Positions 26,430-35,775 of a DNA stretch of 64,000 nucleotides are shown here, one piece after another. The number at the start of each line of letters is the position of its first letter. Positions within the stretch are counted from its first letter, which is position 1. Origin of the DNA: JAWPMT01 sp965227935 (lineage in GTDB: Bacteria > Bacteroidota > Bacteroidia > Cytophagales > Cyclobacteriaceae); assembly GCA_965227935.1 (NCBI GenBank), contig CBDDGS010000043.1:1054001-1118000 (forward strand), in the 5' to 3' direction. The translations under genes and the position numbers were made by a program. Under the pieces are notes generated by a model, which did not search any database, had not been told where the DNA came from, and was given only the letters and a program-made list of their open reading frames with translations.

Positions 26430-27977
26430 ATGGCAGCTCCCAGTACGATGCCCACCGGCGGTGGCGCACCCAGTTCGAAACCTCGACTTTCCTTTTGGCA
26501 GATTTGGAACATGAGCTTTGGCTTTCTGGGCATCCAGTTTGGCTTCGCTCTGCAAAACGCCAATGTGAGCCGCATCTTCGAAACACTGGGTGCTGACATC
26601 GATCAGATCCCCATCCTCTGGATTGCCGCGCCTATTACCGGCCTCGTTGTGCAGCCCATCATCGGCCACATGAGCGACAAGACCTGGAATCGACTGGGTC
26701 GGCGGCGCCCCTACTTTTTGGTGGGTGCCATCCTGGCAAGTAGCGCTCTACTTATCATGCCCTACTCACCGCATCTGTGGGTAGCGGCCGGTATGCTGTG
26801 GATCATGGACGGCTCGATCAACGTCTCCATGGAGCCATTCCGGGCCTTCGTTGGAGACATGCTGCCAAGCGATCAGCGAACTGCAGGCTTCGCCATGCAA
26901 AGCTTCTTTATTGGTCTCGGCGCTGTGGTTGCCTCGGCGCTCCCTTATATGATGACCAATTGGTTTGGCATCTCCAATACTGCCGCCGAAGGTATCGTAC
27001 CTCCCTCCGTCCAGTTCAGTTTCATCATAGGGGCTATCGTCTTTCTGGCTTCGGTATTGTGGACGGTCTTAACAACCAAAGAGTATTCGCCAGAGGAGAT
27101 GAAGAAATTTCAGGACGAGGAAGCCCAGCAACAGCAGGGCACCTCGGCGGTCTCCCATGAAGAGGTGCTCCCTCCTTCCGCCTTCCTCAAGTATGGCTAC
27201 TTCTGGTTCATCGGGGGCGGAGGTTTGTACCTGCTCATCAACAACCAGGGCTGGGACAAAGAGCTCTACATACTGGCATTTATGGTTTTTGGCTTCGGGG
27301 TGCTGCAAGTCATCACCGGGCAGTTGACAAAAGCGGGCAGAACGGAAAACGGCTTTGTCGAGGTCGTCAATGACCTGTTCAAAATGCCGAAGACCATGGG
27401 ACAACTGGCCATCGTTCAGTTCTTCTCCTGGTTCGCCTTGTTCAGCATGTGGATATATACCACATCAGCCGTGACGAGCTATATCTACGGGACCTCCGAT
27501 ACCACCTCCAAACTCTACAACGACGGCGCCGACTGGGTGACCGTGTTGTTCGCGGTTTACAACGGCATCGCTGCTATTGTGGCCTTCGCACTGCCTATTT
27601 GGGCGGCAAAGACCAGTCGCAAAAAAGTCCATACTTACTCACTGATTGCCGGGGGCCTGGGGTTGCTGTCGATTTACTTCTTCAAAGACCCCAATCTGCT
27701 GATCATCTCGATGTTCGGTGTGGGCCTCGCATGGGCCAGTATCCTGTCGATGCCCTACGCGATCCTCACAGGTGCGCTGCCTGTACACAAGCTGGGGATC
27801 TATATGGGGATTTTCAATTTCTTCATCGTCATTCCCCAGATCACCGCGGCCAGTATCCTCGGATTTATGGTGCGCAATTTCTATGGTGGTCAGTCGATCT
27901 ATGCCCTGGTCACAGGAGGGGTATCCCTGATCATTGCAGCACTGCTGGTGAGTAGGGTCGACGATGTGGATGAATAG
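26430..27977 (+). CDS. MFS transporter, sucrose/maltose (SLC45-like) type
   Basis: A 515-residue polytopic inner-membrane protein of the major facilitator superfamily. Motifs such as PITGLVVQPIIGHMSDK, RLGRRRPYFLVGA and SMEPFRAFVGDMLP match the sugar-transporter group that includes plant sucrose and bacterial maltose carriers. The N-terminal half has six helices, followed by a charged loop (EEAQQQQGTSAVSHEE) and a second bundle of helices. The likely role is uptake of a disaccharide by proton symport. The alpha-glucan phosphorylase 3 kb away fits glucan metabolism, but the two are not in one operon. It ends 6 bp from the convergent RNase D-like gene. Confidence 0.85.
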   Translation: MAAPSTMPTGGGAPSSKPRLSFWQIWNMSFGFLGIQFGFALQNANVSRIFETLGADIDQIPILWIAAPITGLVVQPIIGHMSDKTWNRLGRRRPYFLVGAILASSALLIMPYSPHLWVAAGMLWIMDGSINVSMEPFRAFVGDMLPSDQRTAGFAMQSFFIGLGAVVASALPYMMTNWFGISNTAAEGIVPPSVQFSFIIGAIVFLASVLWTVLTTKEYSPEEMKKFQDEEAQQQQGTSAVSHEEVLPPSAFLKYGYFWFIGGGGLYLLINNQGWDKELYILAFMVFGFGVLQVITGQLTKAGRTENGFVEVVNDLFKMPKTMGQLAIVQFFSWFALFSMWIYTTSAVTSYIYGTSDTTSKLYNDGADWVTVLFAVYNGIAAIVAFALPIWAAKTSRKKVHTYSLIAGGLGLLSIYFFKDPNLLIISMFGVGLAWASILSMPYAILTGALPVHKLGIYMGIFNFFIVIPQITAASILGFMVRNFYGGQSIYALVTGGVSLIIAALLVSRVDDVDE

Positions 27978-27983
27978 GGACTG

Positions 27984-28571
27984 TTACTCTTCGAGGTAGC
28001 CCTGGCGCTGGAGCTTGTCGTAGATCTTGGCACAAACCCACGCGTCGGTGGCGGCATAGCGCATTTGGCCTTCGGTGAGCTCGGCATTTTCCCAATTGGA
28101 AGTTTGCTGATTCTTGGAGATGCGCGATTCCAGAAAGATCGCTGCCAGCTTTTTGACACCATTGTCTTTGACACCGATGTCAGTGGCCACGTCATTGAGC
28201 TCTACAAACCCCGCCGGTTCAAAATCCTGAATCTTCTGTAGCGCCTTGATGTCGTCAGAGATACTGATCCCCACTTTGAGGATATCGGGGTTGGCCATCA
28301 GTTTGACCAGAGCCGGAAGAAATCCAATGATATTAAGGCGAATAAGAAACGCCCGCTCCAGCGTACTTAGCTGTACGAGCGCGGTGTGATGGTACTGGCC
28401 ACGTTGGAAGGTGGGCTTCTTCTCTGTGTCAAATCCCAAGTACTTTTCATCCGCAAATTCCTTGACGCAATCTGCAAACTTGTCGAGTGTATCCACCAGC
28501 ACCATCTCACCATCGAATTTGGTGAGTGGCAATTGCTGAATGAGATCCTTGTCAATGCTATCACGAAACAT
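27984..28571 (-). CDS. RNase D-like 3'-5' exonuclease
   Basis: A 195-residue protein with only the DEDD exonuclease domain: the first motif in YLGFDTEKKP, a DxD-like second site in VGISISDDIKAL, and a C-terminal YAATDAWVCAKIY with the final catalytic tyrosine and aspartate. The HRDC domains of full RNase D are absent, as in many Bacteroidota members. It should trim RNA 3' ends or degrade oligonucleotides in the cytoplasm. It abuts the NhaC-like gene upstream with no spacer, so the two are likely co-transcribed. Confidence 0.85.
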   Translation of the reverse strand: MFRDSIDKDLIQQLPLTKFDGEMVLVDTLDKFADCVKEFADEKYLGFDTEKKPTFQRGQYHHTALVQLSTLERAFLIRLNIIGFLPALVKLMANPDILKVGISISDDIKALQKIQDFEPAGFVELNDVATDIGVKDNGVKKLAAIFLESRISKNQQTSNWENAELTEGQMRYAATDAWVCAKIYDKLQRQGYLEE

Positions 28572-30035
28572 CTATGCTGCCTCTTTGGCCTCCGCTCTTT
28601 TTCTGATTTTGATATTGGCGTATGCGAACAAGATCGTCATGAACGGACTGATCAGGTTGAAAAAGCAGTACGGTAGGTACGTGCCTGTCGCTACACCCAG
28701 CACCTTTGAGTGATAGGCCCCGCAGGTGTTCCATGGCACCAGCACGGACGTAACTGTGCCCGAGTCTTCCAACGTACGACTAAGATTTTCCGGGGCGAGC
28801 CCTTTGTCTTTGTACACATCGGCGTACATCCTTCCGGGAACGACGATGGCCAGGTACTGATCAGAAGCAGTAAGGTTGAAGAAAATACACGTCCCAGCGG
28901 TCGAAGTGACGAGCCCCCCGATGCTTTGCACTTGTCGAAGTACCGCGATTGTGATCCGTCGGAGGAAACCGGCTTTCTCCATGATACCTCCAAATACCAT
29001 CGCCGAGACAATGAGCCAAACCGTGCCGAGCATACCGGCCATACCCCCTGTCTTTAACAGCTCGTCACCAGGTTGATCGAACTGAGGAATGCCTGTCAAA
29101 AACTTGATGTCGCCATACATGGATGTCATCAACCCTCTGTAGGTCGCCTCGATGCCGGTGTAACCTTCACCCGCAGCTTCTTTCACCAGGTCCGGCTGGA
29201 AGATCAACGCCCACACACCCCCGAGTAGGGCTCCAACAAGGATGGCGGGAATCGCAGGTACCTTCCTTACGATCAGCAGAATGACTACGACAGGAACAAC
29301 AAACAAGAGGGGATTGAGATCGAACCTGCTAGACAATGCCTGCAGCATCTCCTGCTTTTGGCCAATGTCTCCACCCTCGCCCTGAAAGAATCCAATGATT
29401 ACAAACAACACCAGGGCAACGGAAATCGACGGGACCGTAGTCAAAGTCATGTATCGGATGTGTGTGAACAGGTCTGTCCCGGCCATCGCTGGCGCGAGGT
29501 TGGTAGTGTCTGATAGTGGTGACAACTTATCGCCGAAATAGGCCCCAGAAAGGATCGCACCAGCCACAAGCCCTTCTGATACCCCAAGCGCTTTACCTAT
29601 GCCTATAAGTGCAATCCCCACCGTAGCCGCTGTGGTCCACGAACTACCCGTGGCGATGGAGACTACAGAGCAAATGATGCAAGCGGCAAACAGAAAGATC
29701 GTTGGATTGAGGATCTGCAGCCCGTAATAAATCATCGCAGGCACAATCCCACTCAGCAGCCATGTTCCCGCCAGCGAGCCAATCAGTAGCAAGATCAACA
29801 TGGATGTCATCGCGGAGCTAATGCTCTTAACCGCGCCTTCCCGAAGTTCTCGCCACTTGAAGCCCAATCTGGTAGCCACAATAGCTGCCACAGTAGCCGA
29901 AAGGATCAGCACAATCTGATTGGAGCCATCCAGCGAACTGTCCCCAAATATGAAGACATTGATTGATAAAAGAATAATGAGAAATATGATGGGAACGAAG
30001 GCCTCTAATAAGGTCGGCTCGCGCTTTTCAGACAT
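28572..30035 (-). CDS. nhaC: Na+/H+ antiporter, NhaC family
   Basis: A 487-residue polytopic inner-membrane protein with about 11-12 helices. The conserved stretches ATGSSWTTAATVGIALIGIG, LSGAYFGDKLSPLSDTTNLA and VPWNTCGAYHS match NhaC antiporters, which exchange sodium for protons. Length is near the family norm. It is followed directly by the RNase D-like gene and preceded by the FAD oxidoreductase on the same strand, 38 bp apart. A marine or salt-exposed habitat would fit, but that is inference. Confidence 0.85.
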   Translation of the reverse strand: MSEKREPTLLEAFVPIIFLIILLSINVFIFGDSSLDGSNQIVLILSATVAAIVATRLGFKWRELREGAVKSISSAMTSMLILLLIGSLAGTWLLSGIVPAMIYYGLQILNPTIFLFAACIICSVVSIATGSSWTTAATVGIALIGIGKALGVSEGLVAGAILSGAYFGDKLSPLSDTTNLAPAMAGTDLFTHIRYMTLTTVPSISVALVLFVIIGFFQGEGGDIGQKQEMLQALSSRFDLNPLLFVVPVVVILLIVRKVPAIPAILVGALLGGVWALIFQPDLVKEAAGEGYTGIEATYRGLMTSMYGDIKFLTGIPQFDQPGDELLKTGGMAGMLGTVWLIVSAMVFGGIMEKAGFLRRITIAVLRQVQSIGGLVTSTAGTCIFFNLTASDQYLAIVVPGRMYADVYKDKGLAPENLSRTLEDSGTVTSVLVPWNTCGAYHSKVLGVATGTYLPYCFFNLISPFMTILFAYANIKIRKRAEAKEAA

Positions 30036-30073
30036 AGGAATATTTTGAAGCGAATCGAAAATTTACGCATAAT

Positions 30074-31189
30074 TTATCGAATCGAAGGAAGAACCATCTC
30101 TGCGAGCTCGTGGCCGACAATACTGCCGATGGCCACCCCCATGCCCCCAAGCCTGACGCCAAGGCTCACTCTCTCATCCACCCTTTGCACGATGGGCTGC
30201 TTATTCTCCCCAAAGGCCATGATCCCTGACCACTGATCGGTAATACGGTATTTTTGACCGGGTAGGATCTTCTGATCCAGGTCTTCGCATAGCCTCGAAA
30301 GGATGATGGGGTTAATATGGAGGTCTGTGGTTTCTTCCGCGTCCTTATCAATGTTGCGGCCGCCTCCAAAAATGATGCGCCCGTAAAAATCTCTGAGATA
30401 GAAATAGCCTTCGTCGTAATGGTAAGTGCCCTCTAATCGCAGTGGCTCCTCCGGCTCCACGACTAGCACTGTGCCTCTGCCCGGCACCAGGTCCACGTCC
30501 AGGAGTTCTTTGGTAAAGGCATTGGTACAGAGAATAAGCTGCTGGCACGAAAAAGCCATGGACGGTGTGTATACCACGACACCCTCCTCCTCACTCTCGA
30601 AATGAGTGACGGGACAAGATGTAAGCACCATGCCCCCCCTGGAGGTCACGTATTTCCAAAGGCTGGCAATCAGCTTCCCTGTATCCAGCTGCCCCTCAAA
30701 CTCATTGTAGAGCATGCCCTGAAAACCCTTCAGGCCAAACCTTGTCAACTCCTCACTGCGGTCAGAAAACACATCATCACGAAAAATAGCCCTCAAGTAA
30801 TTGTTGACCTGAGCGATCTGATCATGAAAATCGGATGCAGGTGCGTAGAGCATCTCCCATCCGCCCTTTCGTTGCAGATCGATCGCATCAGCACCCAATC
30901 GATCGGTTGTCTTTTCCAATCCACGCCACCGCCGTTCGACAAGTTGCAGCATAGCATCCCAACCCATCACCTCCACATCCGTGAGGAGCTCAGTCAGGCT
31001 TCCAAAACAGGCAAACCCGGCATTGCGCGTACTTGCCCCCGATGGCAATAGACCGCGTTCGAGGATCAGGACCCGGAGGTCAGGTTTCGCCTCAAGCAAC
31101 GACGCTGCCGTCGAAAGACCACTAATGCCCGCACCGACAATGATGACGTCGTAGGATTGAAATGATCGCTGTTCCCAAACACTTAGCAT
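30074..31189 (-). CDS. FAD-dependent oxidoreductase, DAO family
   Basis: A 371-residue flavoprotein. The Rossmann fingerprint DVIIVGAGISGLSTAASLLE lies at about residues 13-34, and RNAGFACFGS plus a C-terminal LGVRLGGMGVAIGSIVGHEL complete the FAD-binding fold. It belongs to the D-amino-acid oxidase/gamma-glutamylputrescine oxidase group, which oxidises amines or amino acids; the substrate cannot be assigned. It heads the minus-strand run with nhaC and the exonuclease. The gap to the divergent phosphorylase gene is 201 bp. Confidence 0.82.
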   Translation of the reverse strand: MLSVWEQRSFQSYDVIIVGAGISGLSTAASLLEAKPDLRVLILERGLLPSGASTRNAGFACFGSLTELLTDVEVMGWDAMLQLVERRWRGLEKTTDRLGADAIDLQRKGGWEMLYAPASDFHDQIAQVNNYLRAIFRDDVFSDRSEELTRFGLKGFQGMLYNEFEGQLDTGKLIASLWKYVTSRGGMVLTSCPVTHFESEEEGVVVYTPSMAFSCQQLILCTNAFTKELLDVDLVPGRGTVLVVEPEEPLRLEGTYHYDEGYFYLRDFYGRIIFGGGRNIDKDAEETTDLHINPIILSRLCEDLDQKILPGQKYRITDQWSGIMAFGENKQPIVQRVDERVSLGVRLGGMGVAIGSIVGHELAEMVLPSIR

Positions 31190-31390
31190 GGCACAAATAT
31201 GGGTGATTTTCCATCTTCAAAAACTCGTCCGAACCCGTGGGTTTGGTCAATCTTCGACCCGGCTCAAATCGGCGCCTGACATCTGCAAACGTTTGTACCA
31301 CGGCAGCAGAAAAAATTATAACCCCTCGATCCCAAGAAGTTTGGCAGTTCACTTAATTTCGAGCGCTTAAGCACGCAACAAGACAAGACC

Positions 31391-33028
31391 ATGTCAGAAT
31401 ACAGCAAGTGGCATCATCCCTACAAACCCAAGCCTGAGTACAGTAAAAGAGTCGCTTACTTCAGTATGGAGTTCGCGGTCGATCAGGCCCTGAAGATCTA
31501 TTCCGGAGGGTTGGGATTCCTCGCGGGTTCGCACATGCGGAGTGCCTACGAGCAGAAGCAGAACCTGATTGGCATTGGCATGCTGTGGAAGTACGGATAT
31601 TACGATCAGGCAAGAAAGGAAGATCAGTCTTTGGATGTGAAGTTCACCGAGAAGAACTACAACTTCCTCGAAGACACCGGGATCACTGTAGAGGTAGCCA
31701 TTCTGGACAACCCTCACGTAAAGGTCAAAGCCTACGTTCTGAAGCCTGAGATCTTTGGTACCATTCCTTTGTATCTGCTATCCACGGACGTCCCCGAGAA
31801 CGACCACCTGTCTCGCACGATCACTGACAGGCTGTACGACGCCAATGAACTAACACGGATCTCTCAGAGTATTGTACTAGGAATTGGTGGGGCTAAGGTC
31901 GTGCAGGCACTTGGTGGCGCAGATGTCTACCACCTGAACGAAGGACACGGACTCCCGGCCTTCTTCTACCTGAAGGACCAGGGCGTCTCTAAGAACCATT
32001 TCGCATTTACTACCCATACACCTGAAAAGGCGGGTAATGAAGAGCGTGATGGCAACTTCCTCAACAATATGGGATTCTTCGGCCGCAAGCTTTCCGAGAA
32101 AGAGTTGAAGGAGATCACCGTGAATCACGGGATGCTGAGCTACACAGTTGCCGCGTTGCGACTGGCCAAGATCTCCAATGCCGTATCCAAACTGCACGCC
32201 AAAGTCTCGAAGGATATGTGGGCGGAGTTCTCCGGCATCAGCAAGATCGTCCCTATCACCAACGCGCAAAACCAGTACTTCTGGCAGGACCAGCAGATTC
32301 TGGAAGCATGGGAGAAAAAAGACGTCAAGAGCTATGTACCGCGCAAAAAGCAGTTGAAGAAAGAGCTGTTCCGTGAGGTGGCCAATCAGACAGGAAAGAT
32401 CTTCGACCCGGAAGTCCTCACACTGGTGTGGGCACGCCGATTTGCTGGCTACAAGCGGGCAGACCTTCTCCTGTATGATCTGGACCGGTTTCACAAGATA
32501 TTGTACAACGCCAAGGAACCTATCCAGGTGATCTGGGCGGGCAAGCCGTATCCTTTTGATCACTCGGCCATTGAGACCTTCAACCGACTCGTAAGGTTCA
32601 CAAAAGACCAGCACAACTGTGCGATCCTCACCGGCTACGAAATGGAGCTTTCACGCAAGCTCAAGACTGGCTCCGATGTCTGGCTCAACAACCCGCGGGT
32701 TACTCGCGAAGCATCCGGCACAAGCGGCATGACTGCCGCCATGAACGGCTCCGTCAACCTGTCAACCTTTGACGGGTGGATCCCGGAATTTGCGAAAGAC
32801 GGGAAGAATTGCTTTGTGCTGCCCATCGTGGACTACAAAGAACCCATCGAAGTGCAGGACAAGCAAGATGCGGAAAACCTCTACAGTATCCTGGAGAAGA
32901 AGGTCATCCCTACCTATTATGAAAAGCCCAAGAAATGGCAGGAGATCGTTTTTGCAGGTATTGATGGTGTAGTTCCCGAATTTGCCAGTAGAAGAATGGC
33001 CAAGGACTACTACGAGCTTATGTACTGA
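31391..33028 (+). CDS. glgP: Alpha-glucan phosphorylase, short GlgP type
   Basis: A 545-residue cytoplasmic enzyme of the alpha-glucan phosphorylase family, releasing glucose-1-phosphate from glycogen-like glucans with pyridoxal phosphate. Visible motifs are FSMEFAVDQALKIYSGGLG at the N terminus, NEGHGLPAFFYL, TTHTPEKAGNEERDG, LVWARRFAGYKR and EASGTSGMTAAMNGSVNLS in the active site. At about 545 residues it is shorter than the E. coli 800-residue enzyme and fits the compact branch common in Bacteroidota. It is alone on this strand, with the PAS kinase starting 65 bp later. Confidence 0.9.
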   Translation: MSEYSKWHHPYKPKPEYSKRVAYFSMEFAVDQALKIYSGGLGFLAGSHMRSAYEQKQNLIGIGMLWKYGYYDQARKEDQSLDVKFTEKNYNFLEDTGITVEVAILDNPHVKVKAYVLKPEIFGTIPLYLLSTDVPENDHLSRTITDRLYDANELTRISQSIVLGIGGAKVVQALGGADVYHLNEGHGLPAFFYLKDQGVSKNHFAFTTHTPEKAGNEERDGNFLNNMGFFGRKLSEKELKEITVNHGMLSYTVAALRLAKISNAVSKLHAKVSKDMWAEFSGISKIVPITNAQNQYFWQDQQILEAWEKKDVKSYVPRKKQLKKELFREVANQTGKIFDPEVLTLVWARRFAGYKRADLLLYDLDRFHKILYNAKEPIQVIWAGKPYPFDHSAIETFNRLVRFTKDQHNCAILTGYEMELSRKLKTGSDVWLNNPRVTREASGTSGMTAAMNGSVNLSTFDGWIPEFAKDGKNCFVLPIVDYKEPIEVQDKQDAENLYSILEKKVIPTYYEKPKKWQEIVFAGIDGVVPEFASRRMAKDYYELMY

Positions 33029-33093
33029 TTCTTCCCTCTGGTCGCCTGATCAGCGGTGTGATTTCCCGTGAGGTTATTATTTTAGGCACCCCA

Positions 33094-34962
33094 ATGAGCA
33101 GGCCCTTACCACGCACAACGTTTAGCGTAATTGTTAGCGCTGTCATTCTATTGATAGCTGCGGTCAACTGGTGGTTCGAATTCTCCACCCCTATTCTCTC
33201 CATGGGGACTGTCGGTATCATGATCGGAACCCTCCTACTGGGTATTGCTGTCATCTGGTGGCGCGGGCGCGAGACGGCAATCTCTTTGAGACAACAACTG
33301 GAGGCTGTGGAGCAGAGTGCCGCCGCAGATCTGAAGTCAGTCATCGAGGGAGCGGCAGATCACAATATCTTTTCCATCGACAGGAATTTCAGGTACTTGC
33401 ACTTCAACTCTCGCCATGAATCAGACATGGGGCGCTATTTTCAGACACAACCTGAAATCGGTAAGTCATTATCCACCATGGTGCCCGAGGACGTGGCCCG
33501 CGAACTAAAACGGAACTTTATCGAGGCTTTTGGTGGAGCCCACCTGACCACCACTCGCAAACTGAGGGATCGGTTCTTCAATATCATCTTCACGCCTATT
33601 TTGACAGACGGTGGTGAAGTACGGGGACTGACATGCAACTTCAGCGACATCACCGAGAAGGTGCGCATCGAGCAGCAACTGGAAGAGTATCACGAGAACC
33701 TGGAATCTATCGTGGAGGAACGCACCCGAGAACTCATGGCCCAAAGGGACTTCTTCCAAAAAGTGATCGATGCAACTTCCAACCATATATTCGTCAGAGA
33801 CGAAGAGGGCATCTATGTGCTCGTGAACAAGGCGGCATCTGACAGCTTCCCCAAGGAAGTGCATGATGTAGTAGGCAAGTCCGTGATGGCCACGGAAATG
33901 GACGAAGGACAGGCCCGGGACTTCATGCAGGAAGACCAGGAGATCCTACGTACCGGCCACGACTGCATCACCGAATCTATCCATGAAGATGGTAGCGGTA
34001 GTAGGAAGTCCCTCTACCTCACCAAGAGTCTCCTACGCGTCAACGATCGCAAGTATGTGCTGGGCGTCCACACGGACATCACAGAACTGAAGCACCAGGA
34101 AGAGGCCCTAAAGACATCCAACCAGGAACTCAGCAGTGCCCTGACCAAACTGCAGGACGCACAGGCAAAACTGATCGAATCAGAAAAGCTGGCTTCGCTT
34201 GGACAACTGACGGCAGGGCTCGCCCATGAGATCAACAACCCAATCAACTACGTATCTGGCAATGTGTCCCCCCTTATGAGAGATTTTGAGGATCTGGAGG
34301 AGATCCTACTTCTCATATTGGAGTTGAGATCGGAGCTCTCCGAGACCACAAAAGGTGGGCGTCTACTGGAACTAATGGACGAGCTGGAGATCGAAGTACT
34401 GATCTTCGAAATAAAGAAGCTCCTCGAAGGAATCGAGAATGGGACCAACAGAGTTCGCGATCTGATGAGCAGCCTAAAGAACCTTTCGCGGCAAGATGAC
34501 AAGGCACCGGTAAAAATGGCGATCAATAAGATCATACGATCCACGCTTTCGTTGATCCAGCCGAGTATACCGCACGGCATCGAGCTCAAGGACCACTTGA
34601 CGCGCATTCCCATGACGTATGGCAATCCAGGGGAGATAAGCCAGGTTCTACTCAATATCATTGACAATGCCCTATTTGCGATGCATGGTGCGGGCACACT
34701 CACAGTGTCGTCACGGATGGCAGGTGACTACATGGAAATCCAGATCTCCGATACCGGTAGCGGTATCTCTGAGGAAAACATGCGGAAAATATTCGAACCT
34801 TTCTTCACCACCAAGGAGGTAGGAGAAGGTACGGGTCTGGGGCTGGCCATCAGTCACCAGATCATCAATAAGCATGGTGGACATCTGCAGGTATCCAGTG
34901 AGAGGGATGTAGGAACGACCTTTACGATCAGTCTCCCAATCAAGAAAGAAAAACCCGCTTAG
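33094..34962 (+). CDS. PAS-domain sensor histidine kinase
   Basis: A membrane sensor kinase of 622 residues from the chosen ATG. Two N-terminal helices are at about 8-60, then two PAS domains (about 85-190 and 220-335) joined by a coiled coil (EQQLEEYHENLESIVEERTR), a second coiled coil, and the kinase core with H378 in GLAHEINNPINYV. The ATPase domain has NIIDNALFA, ISDTGSGISEEN and GEGTGLGLAISHQII. No response regulator is adjacent. GTG/ATT starts upstream (frame from 33058) are possible. The last 4 bp overlap the convergent IscA-type gene. Confidence 0.85.
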   Translation: MSRPLPRTTFSVIVSAVILLIAAVNWWFEFSTPILSMGTVGIMIGTLLLGIAVIWWRGRETAISLRQQLEAVEQSAAADLKSVIEGAADHNIFSIDRNFRYLHFNSRHESDMGRYFQTQPEIGKSLSTMVPEDVARELKRNFIEAFGGAHLTTTRKLRDRFFNIIFTPILTDGGEVRGLTCNFSDITEKVRIEQQLEEYHENLESIVEERTRELMAQRDFFQKVIDATSNHIFVRDEEGIYVLVNKAASDSFPKEVHDVVGKSVMATEMDEGQARDFMQEDQEILRTGHDCITESIHEDGSGSRKSLYLTKSLLRVNDRKYVLGVHTDITELKHQEEALKTSNQELSSALTKLQDAQAKLIESEKLASLGQLTAGLAHEINNPINYVSGNVSPLMRDFEDLEEILLLILELRSELSETTKGGRLLELMDELEIEVLIFEIKKLLEGIENGTNRVRDLMSSLKNLSRQDDKAPVKMAINKIIRSTLSLIQPSIPHGIELKDHLTRIPMTYGNPGEISQVLLNIIDNALFAMHGAGTLTVSSRMAGDYMEIQISDTGSGISEENMRKIFEPFFTTKEVGEGTGLGLAISHQIINKHGGHLQVSSERDVGTTFTISLPIKKEKPA

Positions 34963-35285
34963 ATCGCGAAGCTTTCCCCGCAACCGCAAGTTCGGGCTGC
35001 GTTGGGGTTGACGAACTGAAAACCCTTGCCGTTGAGTCCATCGGAAAAGTCCAGGGTGGTACCCAGTAGATACAACAAGCTCTTCTTATCTACAATCAGC
35101 TTGATGCCCTGATCTTCAAACACATCATCACTGTCGGTGATCTTATCGTCAAATGCCAAGTCGTACATAAGACCTGAGCATCCTCCACCCTTCACGGCGA
35201 CACGCACGTGATGCTCCAGAGAATGACCTTCCTCTTCTCTCAGGACATGTAGCTGGTCCTTGGCCTTTTCGGTAACATTTATCAT
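34959..35285 (-). CDS. HesB/IscA-type iron-sulfur cluster assembly protein
   Basis: A 108-residue A-type carrier. The three conserved cysteines are C36 (GGGCSGLMY), C100 and C102 (RTCGCGESF). These proteins accept and hand on iron-sulfur clusters. Whether it is IscA, SufA or ErpA cannot be decided, since no suf or isc genes are adjacent. It converges on the PAS kinase with a 4-bp overlap, and diverges from the epimerase gene. Confidence 0.92.
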   Translation of the reverse strand: MINVTEKAKDQLHVLREEEGHSLEHHVRVAVKGGGCSGLMYDLAFDDKITDSDDVFEDQGIKLIVDKKSLLYLLGTTLDFSDGLNGKGFQFVNPNAARTCGCGESFAI

Positions 35286-35373
35286 CTCGAGGCTTTTTAG
35301 TCCTTTATGCGTAATAACTTCGAAACAGGAAAAGTTTCAACATTTTTACAAAAATAGGCATTGAATTAGAATT

Positions 35374-35775
35374 ATGGTCAGGGTCGAACACATCGGAATT
35401 GCCGTGGGCGATTTGCAGGAGGTAAATGAACTGTACGAGAAGCTCTTTGGTCAAGCGCATTACAAGGAAGAAGAGGTGACCTCCGAAGCAGTAAAGACAT
35501 CATTTTTCCAGATTGGCGAGACGAAAATTGAATTTTTAGAGTCCTCACGGGAAGACGGACCCATCGGCAAGTTTGTTCAAAAAAGAGGGCCGGGCCTGCA
35601 CCATGTAGCATTCGAAGTAGACGACATTCATGAAGAAATGGGGAGGCTACAGGAGGCAGGCTTCCAGTTTATCAATGAACAGCCTAAGGAAGGTGCGGAT
35701 AACAAATTAGTTGCCTTCATTCACCCAAAATCCACCAAAGGTGTGTTAGTGGAATTGTGTCAGGAGCGAAGATGA
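35374..35775 (+). CDS. mce: Methylmalonyl-CoA epimerase
   Basis: A 133-residue vicinal-oxygen-chelate protein. VEHIGIAVGDL at the N terminus carries the first metal histidine (about H5), GPGLHHVAFEVDDI the second, and VLVELCQE the C-terminal glutamate. It interconverts R- and S-methylmalonyl-CoA in propionate and odd-chain or branched-chain degradation. It is followed by thiL with an ATGA overlap, an unusual pairing but a simple translational coupling. Mutase and carboxylase genes are not in the window. Confidence 0.92.
   Translation: MVRVEHIGIAVGDLQEVNELYEKLFGQAHYKEEEVTSEAVKTSFFQIGETKIEFLESSREDGPIGKFVQKRGPGLHHVAFEVDDIHEEMGRLQEAGFQFINEQPKEGADNKLVAFIHPKSTKGVLVELCQERR

Noticed and set aside
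31877..32614. 245-residue minus-strand frame opposite glgP
   Set aside because: It is the complementary reading of the conserved phosphorylase active-site region, with no family pattern of its own.
35286..35373. TPP riboswitch before the mce-thiL unit
   Set aside because: No sequence with the THI-box pattern is visible in the short, AT-rich gap.
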